DNA of 19,369 bases, taken from assembly GCA_050013915.1 (NCBI GenBank), contig JBEKEI010000114.1:1-19369 (forward strand). Reading direction: 5' to 3'. Source of the DNA: Roseiarcus sp050013915. GTDB lineage: Bacteria > Pseudomonadota > Alphaproteobacteria > Rhizobiales > Beijerinckiaceae. The translations under genes were made by a program, and so were the position numbers. Positions 7,505 through 14,315 of the stretch are shown in pieces. Numbering within the stretch: position 1 is the first letter of the stretch; each line of letters begins with the position of its first letter. Under the pieces are notes generated by a model. It saw only the letters and a list, made by a program, of their open reading frames with translations, searched no databases and was not told the DNA's origin.

Positions 7505-8092
7505 ATGAGCCTGAGCATCCTCGATTGGCGGATCCTTGCGGCGCTCGCCGCGCTGCTGGCCTGCCTCGAGCAAGGCGTCGCCGTCGCCGATACGATCGAG
7601 GAAAAGGCGGCCGTCTGCCTGGCGTGCCACGGCGACAACGGGATTCCCGCGAACAAGGCCTTTCCCGTTCTCTTCGGGCAGAACGAGGGGTACATTTACA
7701 TCGAATTGCGCGACATGAAGAAGGGCGCGCGCAAGAACGAGCAGATGGCGCCGGTCGTCGAGACCCTGTCGCGCGACGACATGCTTGCGCTCGCCGCCTA
7801 TTTTTCCGCCAGACCCTGGCCCAATCTGCAACAGCCGCGCGCCAGCGCCGAAGACGCCAGGCATTTCGGCTCGATGGCCAATTCCGCGCAATGCCCCGCG
7901 TGCCATCAGGCCGGTTATGTCGGCGCAGGCACGCAGCCGCGGCTCGCCGGCCAGAGCTTCGATTACCTCGTGAAGACCATGCGCGACTTTCGCGACGGCG
8001 GGCGCGCCAACAACGACTGGATGAAGGATCTATTGAAGACGTTCAGCGATGACGACATCGCACAGATGGCGCGCGTCCTCGCCGGTCTGTAG
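7505..8092 (+). CDS. Exported diheme cytochrome c (c4-like)
   Basis: This 195-residue protein has an N-terminal hydrophobic signal (about 8-28, ending VAVADT) and two class I cytochrome c domains. The heme sites are CLACH (38-42) and CPACH (130-134). Likely axial methionines are Met81 in EQMAPVV and Met173 in NDWMKDLL, giving a c4-type two-domain layout of normal length. It probably accepts electrons from the PQQ dehydrogenase or passes them to the terminal oxidase in the periplasm. This differs from the single-heme c-L type (MxaG/XoxG) usually paired with methanol dehydrogenases. It lies beyond a strong terminator, so it may be expressed separately or by read-through. Confidence 0.85.
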   Translation: MSLSILDWRILAALAALLACLEQGVAVADTIEEKAAVCLACHGDNGIPANKAFPVLFGQNEGYIYIELRDMKKGARKNEQMAPVVETLSRDDMLALAAYFSARPWPNLQQPRASAEDARHFGSMANSAQCPACHQAGYVGAGTQPRLAGQSFDYLVKTMRDFRDGGRANNDWMKDLLKTFSDDDIAQMARVLAGL

Positions 8093-8120
8093 GCGGCCTT
8101 CGCGCCCGACGCCCGCCTAC
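8089..8120. terminator. Possible bidirectional hairpin between convergent genes
   Basis: GTAGGCGG (8089-8096) and CCGCCTAC (8113-8120) form a perfect 8-base-pair stem with a 16-base loop. The stem contains the stop codons of both the cytochrome gene (plus strand) and the ankyrin gene (minus strand). There is no clear U-tract, so it is only a candidate shared terminator. Confidence 0.4.
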
Positions 8121-9154
8121 GGCCCGGCGACGATCGGCTTGAGCTCGGGGTCATCGGTCAGATCGGCGGCGCTCTTGCCCATCTTGTCGCGCTTGGATCG
8201 GTCCGCCCCGGCGGCGAGCAGCGCCTGCGCGATCGCGCCATGATTGAGGCCCGCGGCGATCATCAGGGCGGTGCGTCCGCGGTCGTCGGCAAGATCTATC
8301 GCGGCGCCGCGGTCGATCAGCAGTTTGACGGTTCGCAGTCCTTCATCCCTGGGCGCATTTTCGGCGTGGCCGGCCGCCCACATCAGGGCGGTCAGATCCG
8401 CGTTGTAGCGCCGGTTGGGATCGACGCCCGCATCGAGCAGCAATTCCACAAGACGCGTCGCGCCGCGCGCCGCGGCGTAGACGATCACGCTCTTTCCCGT
8501 CGCGTCGACCGTGTCGGGCGCCGCCTTGCGCGCGAGGAGAAGCGCGCCAAGCTCTACATTCGCGTTGAACGCGGCCGCGCTCAGCGCCGTCTCGCCCTGC
8601 TTGGTCGCCGCGTCGACCTTCGCCCCGGCGGCGATCAGCAGTTTGGCGACTTCGGTGCGATTTGCGAGCGTCGCCTGGATGAGTGGCGTTGCGCCGGCGA
8701 CGTTGGGCCGGTCAAGCTGGTCGGACCGGGCGCCTTGGTCGAGGTCGAGCAGCGCCTTGACGAAGGCGAGGCGGCCCATTCTGGCGGCGATGGCGAGCGC
8801 GACATTGCCCATCCGGTCGCGCGCCTCCAGCGAGGCGCCGGCCCTGACCAGCGCATCGAGTCCATTCACGCAGCCCCTCCGCGCCGCTTCGAACAATAGA
8901 TTGTTGACTTGAAGCGAATCGGGCGACTGTGCGAGCGCATGCGCCGCGTCGATCTTGAAGTCGTTGCACACCAGCGTGCTCGGCTCGCCCTCCTGCGCGG
9001 CGACCGGGCAAGCGCAGCAAAGCAAGATCGCCAGCACGATCGCTCGTCTTGGCGCTGCGGCATTTCCGCGGCCGACGCCCGGGTCTGCATCGCTGCTCGG
9101 CAATGTCGGCCCCCCCCCCCCACTTTTCCCGTCGCCCGTTTGCGCGCGCATCAT
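8117..9154 (-). CDS. Exported ankyrin-repeat protein
   Basis: The protein has a signal peptide (hydrophobic AIVLAILLCCACPVAAQ) followed by about seven ankyrin repeats with typical helices and turns, for example GETALSAAAFNANVELGALLL, LVELLLDAGVDPNRR, RGRTALMIAAGLNHGAIAQ and ALLAAGADRSKRDKMG. Such proteins mediate protein-protein contacts, here in the periplasm. The start is uncertain. An ATG at 9292 overlaps the TonB stop by four bases (ATGA) but would put about 85 poorly protein-like residues before the signal peptide. I list the ATG at 9154. A TTG at 9103, just after a run of 12 G, would give the most normal signal peptide. It is the last gene of the receptor-TonB-ankyrin unit. The partner is unknown. 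Confidence 0.75.
   Translation of the reverse strand: MMRAQTGDGKSGGGGPTLPSSDADPGVGRGNAAAPRRAIVLAILLCCACPVAAQEGEPSTLVCNDFKIDAAHALAQSPDSLQVNNLLFEAARRGCVNGLDALVRAGASLEARDRMGNVALAIAARMGRLAFVKALLDLDQGARSDQLDRPNVAGATPLIQATLANRTEVAKLLIAAGAKVDAATKQGETALSAAAFNANVELGALLLARKAAPDTVDATGKSVIVYAAARGATRLVELLLDAGVDPNRRYNADLTALMWAAGHAENAPRDEGLRTVKLLIDRGAAIDLADDRGRTALMIAAGLNHGAIAQALLAAGADRSKRDKMGKSAADLTDDPELKPIVAGP
9110..9121. repeat. Homopolymer of 12 C (12 G on the coding strand)
   Basis: Twelve consecutive C on the plus strand lie in the 5' region of the ankyrin gene, between its ATG (9154) and TTG (9103) candidate starts. Such tracts slip during replication and are also prone to sequencing error, so the upstream reading frame here is not fully trustworthy. 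Confidence 0.9.
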
Positions 9155-9288
9155 CCGCCGACAACGTCGACGATACGAACTGCGCGAGGCCCTGTCGAAG
9201 CGAAAAACTGCGCGAACGCCATTTGCCCGCGCGATCATGCGGATCGGCGCCAGCGCTGTCCCCGATGCCCTCGATTCCGAGCGCCGGG

Positions 9289-10377
9289 TCATTGTCGAAC
9301 TCTGAAACTTATCGGGGCCGAGAAGTTTCGCGGGGCGCCGACGGGCGGCGGAGGAAACGGGTTCGCGCGGCGGACGGTCGCCACGGCCTCGGCGTCGAGC
9401 ATCGGGTCGCCCGCCGATCGGCTGAGCGAAATTGCCGCCGCCTCGCCGGTCGGGGCGATCGAAAAGCTCACGACCGCGACGCCCTGCGGCGCGCGCTCGC
9501 GTGCGGCGTCCGGGTAGCGCTTGACCGCCGACAGGCGCGCCGCCACCGCGCCTTGATAGGCGGCCAATTCGGCGCCGGAAACGGCCGGCGCCGCCGGCCT
9601 GTTCGGCTTCGGCTCGCCAGACCGCGTTTGAGGCGGCCCTCGCGCGGGAGCTCTGGGCGGCGGCTCCGCGCGCGAGCCGGCGGGCTCTTGCGCCGCCGGA
9701 GGCGCGCGCGCCTGCAGCGTCGCGGCGGGTGGCGGCGGCTCAGGCGCCGGCGGCGCCGCCAGCACGGGTTGTTCGGACGAGGGCGGCGGTTCGATCAGTC
9801 CTGGCGGTGGCGTGGGCGACCCCGGGCTCGACGCCGCCGGCTCGGCGGCCTCGATGCGCTCAAGCCCGGGCGGCGCCGGAGCCGGCTGAACGGGCTGGAC
9901 CGGAACGGGCGGCGGGTCTTTCGGCGCACCCACGAGCTCCGGAGCCGCGGCGGCGGGCGCCGGTTCGAGCCTTGCAGGCGGCGCAGCATCCTGCGCCGCC
10001 TCGCCGATGACGATTTCGACCGGAATCACGTCGACGGAGGCTGGCGAAGGCGGCGGCGACGGCCAAACGAGGATGGCGACGAAGACGCCGGCGTGGACGC
10101 CGAGCGACAGGGCGATCGCCGTCGCCCAGAATCGGGCGCAATCCGGGGCGCCGCGGCTCGGCGGCGAACGCGCGGGGCCCGCACGAATCGTCGCGCTGTC
10201 GAAACCAGCCGACGGGCCCCGGGCGACGTTGGCCAAAGACCTCCCGCGCGGCGCGCCGCCCGCCGGCGCCACGGCGTCTCCGTTCGGGCCGACGCCCAGT
10301 TCCGGCCATTCGCGCCTCGTCCGCATCTGCGGCATCGTTGCTTCCGGCGCCGATGGCGGATGGCCCGCGACAATCAC
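9289..10377 (-). CDS. TonB energy transducer
   Basis: This 362-residue protein has the three-part TonB layout. There is a cytoplasmic N-terminus, then one membrane segment (about 83-105) with the Ser91-x3-His95 pattern equivalent to Ser16/His20 of E. coli TonB. A long Pro/Ala-rich periplasmic spacer (about 107-265) follows, and then the C-terminal TonB domain (about 270-362) with RLSAVKRYPDAARERAPQG and AVATVRRANPFPPPP. It transmits proton-motive energy to outer-membrane receptors, very likely the one encoded ten bases upstream in the same transcript. ExbB and ExbD are not in the window. The first ATG may not be the true start; in-frame ATGs 15 and 18 codons later are alternatives. The stop overlaps an ATG of the ankyrin frame. 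Confidence 0.88.
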   Translation of the reverse strand: MIVAGHPPSAPEATMPQMRTRREWPELGVGPNGDAVAPAGGAPRGRSLANVARGPSAGFDSATIRAGPARSPPSRGAPDCARFWATAIALSLGVHAGVFVAILVWPSPPPSPASVDVIPVEIVIGEAAQDAAPPARLEPAPAAAAPELVGAPKDPPPVPVQPVQPAPAPPGLERIEAAEPAASSPGSPTPPPGLIEPPPSSEQPVLAAPPAPEPPPPAATLQARAPPAAQEPAGSRAEPPPRAPARGPPQTRSGEPKPNRPAAPAVSGAELAAYQGAVAARLSAVKRYPDAARERAPQGVAVVSFSIAPTGEAAAISLSRSAGDPMLDAEAVATVRRANPFPPPPVGAPRNFSAPISFRVRQ

Positions 10378-10387
10378 TGCGCGATCC

Positions 10388-12742
10388 TCAAAACGTCGCT
10401 CGCATGCCGGCGTAGAAGGAGCGAGGCTGCGCGGGGCTCACCGAGCGCGGGTCGGCAAAGGGTGCGCCTCCGGCGCCGAAGTTCGGGATGGCGCCGGTGT
10501 CGAAGAAAGTCCCGTAGGTGTAATAGCGGTTGTTCAGGACATTCTCGACGCGCGCGTAGACTTGCAGCGTCTTGTTGATCTGATAGGAGGCGCCGGCGTT
10601 GACGACGGCATAGGCCGGAAGCTTCTCCGCCTGGTTCGACTCGTCGCCGACAAAATATTGGCTGCCGACGCCGATCACGTCGGCGCCGATCCTGATGTCG
10701 CTGGTGAGCGCATATTCGGCGCCCAGCTTGATGCGATGGCGCGGGATCGCCGGAATCTGATCGCCCGCCGCCACCTGAATATTGCCGTTGGCGTCTGCGA
10801 ACGGCGAGTTCGAGGAAAGCGTCAGCGCATTGCGGAACGTGGCGTCGACAAAGGCGTAGCTGGCGTAGGCGGTCAGTTTCTCGGACTTGAAATTCACTTC
10901 CGCCTCGACGCCTCGGCGACGCGTCGCGCCCACATTCCGGAAGTAGCCGAAACCCTGCTGATCGGGGCTCGGAACATTGAGAATGTCATTCTGGTCGTCG
11001 GTATGAAAGACCCCGAGCTTCCAGCCGAACGCGCCGACATCGGCGCCAAAGTCGTGCGATCCGCGCAGACCCCCTTCGAGCGTGCGCGCGACGACCTGCT
11101 TGAGCGGAGGATCGGAAACGAGAAAGCTCGCGAGAATGCAAGGATGCGCCGGATCGGCGCAGCCGAGCTCGAGCGGCGTCGGCGCGCGATTGGCTTCCGA
11201 ATAGCCGGCGTAGGCGGTGAGCTCGGAAGTGACCTTGTAGGTCGCGCCGATCATCGGATTGAAGCGCGTGTAGGTCGCCTCGCCGGTGAGCGCGCCGCCC
11301 AGCTGATCGTGCAGGGCGATATTGGCGACGTTCAAACGGCCGCCGCCAGATAACGAGAAGTCCTTCGAGACGTCGAATGTATCGAGCGCGTAGAGCCCGG
11401 AATAGAGATCGGCTGTCCGCAGCAAGACGGGGCCGTCCGAAACGGGGTCGCCCGAAGGTCCGAGAAACATGCCGGAGCCCGCAACGTCGTAATCGGGCTG
11501 GATGACGCCGAGCTCCGCGCTGGCGGAAAAATTGGTGACGCCATAGTCGAGGCTGCCGCCGATGACGAAGCGATTGTCGCGACCCCACAAGGGATCCGTG
11601 TCGGTCGCCTGCAATGTCGCGCCGACGCTGGTCGTTCGCGTCGTCGTTCGGTCGATTTCGCCGAGCGTCGCCCCGGGCGCAAACGGATTGGCCAGTTGCG
11701 CGCCCTTGGAGCCGTTGGCGGGCGCGGTTCCGTCGAAGCACAGCAGCGCCGGGTCGGCGGCGCAGGGCGCGGCGTCGGTGGAATTGCCGTCGACCGTCGA
11801 TTGACTGAAAACGCGAATATGCGCTGCGCCCTGGAGCGTCCATGTCGGCGTGGCGTTCACCGTCGCGGTGGCGTTGACATAGCCGACCTGGTTTTGCGAC
11901 GACTGCGGCGTCGTATAGACATTGCTCCAGCGCCGCTGCAGCAATTCGACGGGCGCCGCGGCGGTGGCGCCGAACATATTGTCGGCCGCGCCGATGTCGA
12001 GATGCAGCTCGGCGCTATCGCCCTTGTAGCCGATATCGCCGTAGAACCGCCGGATCGAGGAAGGCGAAGAATCCCGAAAGCCATTGTCGTGGACGGCTTC
12101 CAGGGCGCCGTAGACGGCGTAATCGCCGACCTGTTTTCCCCATTGCAGCGAGGACTGGATGCGCCCGTACGAGCCGCCCATCACGTCGATGGTGGCTCCC
12201 TGAAAGTTGAAACCGTCCTTCATCTGCACGCTGAGGGCGCCGCCGAGGGCATTGAGCCCGAAGGCGGGATTGTTGCTGATGACGTCGATCGAGCGCACCG
12301 CCGCTGTCGGGATGAGGTCCCAGTTGACCGTGTCGCCGAAGGCTTCGTTGATGCGCACGCCGTTCTGATAGACCGCCAGACCCTGCGGGGTGCCGGAAAC
12401 AGGCGAAGCGTCAAAGCCGCGGAACTCGACGTCGGGCTGAAACGGATTGCCAGCCACCTCATTGACCGTGACGCTCGGGGTCTGTTGCGAGAGCGCCTTG
12501 ACGACGCTGGGCGACCGCGCCTGCTCGATCTGTCTGGCGTCGATCACGGTGACGCCGGCCGGGACCTTGTCGATGTCGACGCCGGTTCCCGACAGCGGCG
12601 TGGTCGCGAAGACGTCGATCGTCGGCAACAGGATCCCGGTCGCCCGCCCGCCGGGGGCAGGCGCCGGCTGCTGCGCATGGGCGCGCCAGCCGCAAGAGAC
12701 GAGACTCATCAGCGCAACCGCCCAAACACGCGCCGCCCTCAC
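10388..12742 (-). CDS. TonB-dependent outer-membrane receptor
   Basis: This 784-residue outer-membrane receptor has a signal peptide (1-23, ending AHA) and a TonB-box-like PTIDVFA near residue 40. The plug domain contains VTVIDARQIEQARSPSVV, EFRGFDASPVSGTPQGLAVY and NPAFGLNALGGALSVQMKDG. The barrel ends in SFYAGMRATF with the terminal Phe needed for assembly. The barrel region NRAPTPLELGCADPAHPC is typical of cobalamin/siderophore-type receptors. The start is a GTG at 12742. Position beside a lut-like ABC system, TonB and a lanthanide-type dehydrogenase suggests uptake of a lanthanide-chelator complex (LutH/LanA role), but substrate cannot be read from sequence; iron or copper chelates remain possible. 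It is transcribed towards tonB. Confidence 0.88.
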   Translation of the reverse strand: MRAARVWAVALMSLVSCGWRAHAQQPAPAPGGRATGILLPTIDVFATTPLSGTGVDIDKVPAGVTVIDARQIEQARSPSVVKALSQQTPSVTVNEVAGNPFQPDVEFRGFDASPVSGTPQGLAVYQNGVRINEAFGDTVNWDLIPTAAVRSIDVISNNPAFGLNALGGALSVQMKDGFNFQGATIDVMGGSYGRIQSSLQWGKQVGDYAVYGALEAVHDNGFRDSSPSSIRRFYGDIGYKGDSAELHLDIGAADNMFGATAAAPVELLQRRWSNVYTTPQSSQNQVGYVNATATVNATPTWTLQGAAHIRVFSQSTVDGNSTDAAPCAADPALLCFDGTAPANGSKGAQLANPFAPGATLGEIDRTTTRTTSVGATLQATDTDPLWGRDNRFVIGGSLDYGVTNFSASAELGVIQPDYDVAGSGMFLGPSGDPVSDGPVLLRTADLYSGLYALDTFDVSKDFSLSGGGRLNVANIALHDQLGGALTGEATYTRFNPMIGATYKVTSELTAYAGYSEANRAPTPLELGCADPAHPCILASFLVSDPPLKQVVARTLEGGLRGSHDFGADVGAFGWKLGVFHTDDQNDILNVPSPDQQGFGYFRNVGATRRRGVEAEVNFKSEKLTAYASYAFVDATFRNALTLSSNSPFADANGNIQVAAGDQIPAIPRHRIKLGAEYALTSDIRIGADVIGVGSQYFVGDESNQAEKLPAYAVVNAGASYQINKTLQVYARVENVLNNRYYTYGTFFDTGAIPNFGAGGAPFADPRSVSPAQPRSFYAGMRATF

Positions 12743-13152
12743 GCCAGCCCCCCCGACAGAACGCCGTCAGCGCGACGCCCGCGGGCAGCCTTCCCCATAT
12801 TTCGATTTCGAGCAAGTCGCCGCGTTCAACCTGTCGAATTGGGCTCGGCGGTGGAATCCGCCTTCAAGTTCGAGGGCCTGCCGCGCGCCAATCTCGATCG
12901 GCGCAATCGGCCAACCGCGAGCTTCCAGGCCCTCATGCGCCGTCGTGGGATCGACCGGCTTGGAGCGATCGCCGGCGCAATCGAGACGGCATGAACGTGC
13001 AGCTCTGGGGCCCGTCTGTCGCGTGACCCAGATGTTGGCTGCTCGACCGCAAAAATGCACGCCGGGAAGTGGCCCCGCCACTTCAACTTCAAGCCGGCGG
13101 TCGTCGATGAAACGCACGTTCTCTGCTGGATTGCCGTCCCGGCGAACGCAGC
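12743..13152. other. Stretch without an identified gene, start of the accessory island
   Basis: This stretch lies between the receptor gene (minus strand) and the first island remnant. It must carry the receptor promoter, but I cannot point to clear -35/-10 boxes. One plus frame is open and coding-like from about 12833 to its stop at 12994 (ending in RRRGIDRLGAIAGAIETA), with GC-rich third positions and no start of its own. It may be the tail of a lost gene. I recognise no family. Confidence 0.35.
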
Positions 13153-13278
13153 ATGTCCGCGCTGAAGCGGACCTTGGCGAAGCGCCGAGGTCGTTGGCGA
13201 CCTCTTCATTGGCGCCGGCGTCCCGAGGGAAATGAAGATGCGAACCATTATGCCATTGAAATAACGAGACTCTCATGA
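13153..13278 (+). pseudogene. Gene-tail remnant sharing the C-terminus of the 18148-18492 frame
   Basis: This 41-codon frame from ATG 13153 ends in DANHYAIEITRLS, then a stop. The frame ending at 18492 ends DANHYVIEITRFL. Both also share RPxxNxD just before. Differences between the two DNA copies fall mostly at synonymous sites or as full codon changes (acg/aca, aga/cga), which indicates that this tail was once coding sequence on the plus strand. The upstream part is Arg-rich and probably not the original gene. Setting suggests the tip of a polymorphic toxin or effector, but no family was recognised. Confidence 0.45.
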
Positions 13279-13351
13279 TCTTCCTGCGCGACGAAGCATC
13301 CGGGCTCAACATACGCTCGGCCCGTTCAGCGTCGCTGTCGCGCGCTGACGC

Positions 13352-13869
13352 TCATTGGAACGCGACGTCCCAGTCGCCGCAAAGGTCCAAGGCCTGTCTC
13401 AGCGCCGCACCCGCTGCGGCCTCGTCCATCGTCTCGGGGACGACGACGCTGCTTTCGGCCGTTGGCCACTTCCAATCTTCCGGCTTGATGCGCATGTGCG
13501 GCGCATTGGCAATCCTCCCCTCCGACCTCTCGACCCGACACCAGTCCATGTTCCGACCCGCTTCACGCTTGGTCTCTAGCCGTAGCGCCACATCATCTCT
13601 TTCTGCCAGTTCCGATAGCATCGCATGTCTCTTTGCCACTCGGAAAATTGGGGCTCATCGGGCGGCCAGATGAACCGGCTCCGGTCCAGCGCCGCCAGCA
13701 GCGCGCGCCCCACCGCCTCGTCGGTCGCGTCGGGCGGCAGATAGGCGACGTAGCCCTCATCTTCAGGCTGGACCATGAGATATCCGGGCAACGGCTCGAC
13801 GGATATGAGTCTTTCCGTCCTGTGGACATCGGCCCATTGCGCGAGAGGCACACGCTCTGAGGAGCTCAT
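13352..13869 (-). pseudogene. CDI-type immunity gene split by a one-base deletion
   Basis: Two overlapping minus-strand frames read as halves of one protein. The first (ATG 13869, stop at 13576-13578) starts MSSSERVPLAQW, contains DEAVGRALLAALDRSRF and ends QKEMMWRYG. The second continues ETKREAGRNMDWCRVERSEG and ends ALRQALDLCGDWDVAFQ (stop at 13352). Restoring one base at about 13577 (GGC TAN GAG ACC AAG) gives RYGYETKREA, matching the RYGYKTKR-type core of contact-dependent growth inhibition immunity proteins, with a total of about 172 residues, normal for that family. AAGGA lies seven bases before the ATG. The ATG overlaps the stop of the toxin tail upstream (ATGA). It should have neutralised that toxin. 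It is either a pseudogene or a sequencing error. The family assignment is from memory of the pattern. Confidence 0.65.
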
Positions 13870-14078
13870 TCCCTGATCCTTGTGATCACGAGCAAGATGC
13901 CCCGCTCTTCGCCATAGCGTATCGCCCTGAGGAGATAGCGCCACTGGGCCGGGGAGGCATATTCGGGAATCGCGAGCTGAATCGTCCTCGACTTTACGAT
14001 TGCCGGGTCGACGTCAATTTTCGCACGGGGCTCATAGTCCGCAGCAGCGTCGATGTAGCCCTTCAGACGCCCAGTGTT
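13866..14078 (-). pseudogene. Orphan C-terminal tail of a CDI/polymorphic nuclease toxin
   Basis: A 70-codon minus-strand frame with no start codon reads NTGRLKGYIDAAADYEPRAK at its beginning, then DVDPAIVKSRTIQLAIPEYA, SPAQWRYLLRAIRYGEERG and ILLVITRIRE. This pattern (GRxKGYIDxAxxY, SKTIQLAxPE, QWxxLxRAIxYG) resembles the end of restriction-endonuclease-fold toxin tips of CdiA-like proteins. The N-terminal part with the catalytic acidic residues is absent. A stop codon (14079-14081) lies immediately upstream in frame. Its own stop overlaps the immunity start, the usual toxin-immunity arrangement. It is a non-functional relic of a toxin-immunity pair. Confidence 0.6.
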
Positions 14079-14192
14079 TCAGCTCATGCCGAAAATGCGC
14101 TTCGTGATTGAGATCTCGCTGAAGACGCCGAGCGCTTGGAATGCCGGCTGCAAGCGGGAGCCCCGCTCGGTCAGGGCATAGACGTCGACGTC
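14079..14192 (-). pseudogene. Tail of a winged-helix regulator (HxlR-like)
   Basis: In the same frame as the toxin tail and directly before it, 37 codons read DVDVYALTERGSRLQPAFQALG and then VFSEISITKRIFGMS before the stop at 14079-14081. The YxLTERGxxLxPxxxALG pattern resembles the wing and last helix of HxlR-family transcription regulators. No start or recognition helix is present, so it is a fragment. The assignment rests on a short match. Confidence 0.35.
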
Positions 14193-14258
14193 GGACCCTC
14201 CGCTTCGGTTCGCGGGCAAGATCTGCCGGAGAATTTGATTCTGTTTTTCATAAACCGG

Positions 14259-14288
14259 TGGACTCCCCTGTTTGTTCCTGATATGTTC
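14259..14288 (+). promoter_or_regulatory. Promoter with overlapping LexA-type SOS box, toxin copy 1
   Basis: GTTC-CTGATAT-GTTC (14274-14288) is a perfect match to the alphaproteobacterial LexA box GTTC-N7-GTTC. It overlaps a plausible promoter: -35 TGGACT (14259-14264), 17-base spacer, -10 TATGTT (14282-14287). A bound repressor would block RNA polymerase. The TTG start of the toxin lies 27 bases after the box. The same arrangement recurs at 18710-18739. Confidence 0.68.
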
Positions 14289-14315
14289 TCATTCCGGAAT
14301 GGAGGGGCGAAGACC

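Noticed and set aside
6233..7906. Long minus-strand open frame opposite the dehydrogenase and cytochrome
   Set aside because: It is antisense to two genes with clear motifs, is rich in Arg/Gly/Asp/His and matches no family; it is a shadow of GC-rich codon use.
10007..12994. Long plus-strand frames opposite the TonB receptor and tonB
   Set aside because: They mirror the coding strand of a well-supported receptor and TonB. Only the last part after 12833 is not explained by that and is noted separately.
14237..14252. YEKQN on the minus strand before toxin copy 1 as a second IS3 fragment
   Set aside because: The similarity to the fragment near 18700 covers only the bases shared by both toxin promoter modules. 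Beyond it no transposase sequence follows.
14283..14315. ATG at 14283 as the toxin start
   Set aside because: It lies inside the LexA box and -10 element, and the corresponding ATG in the second copy is out of frame with the conserved protein. The TTG is shared and has a purine-rich site upstream.
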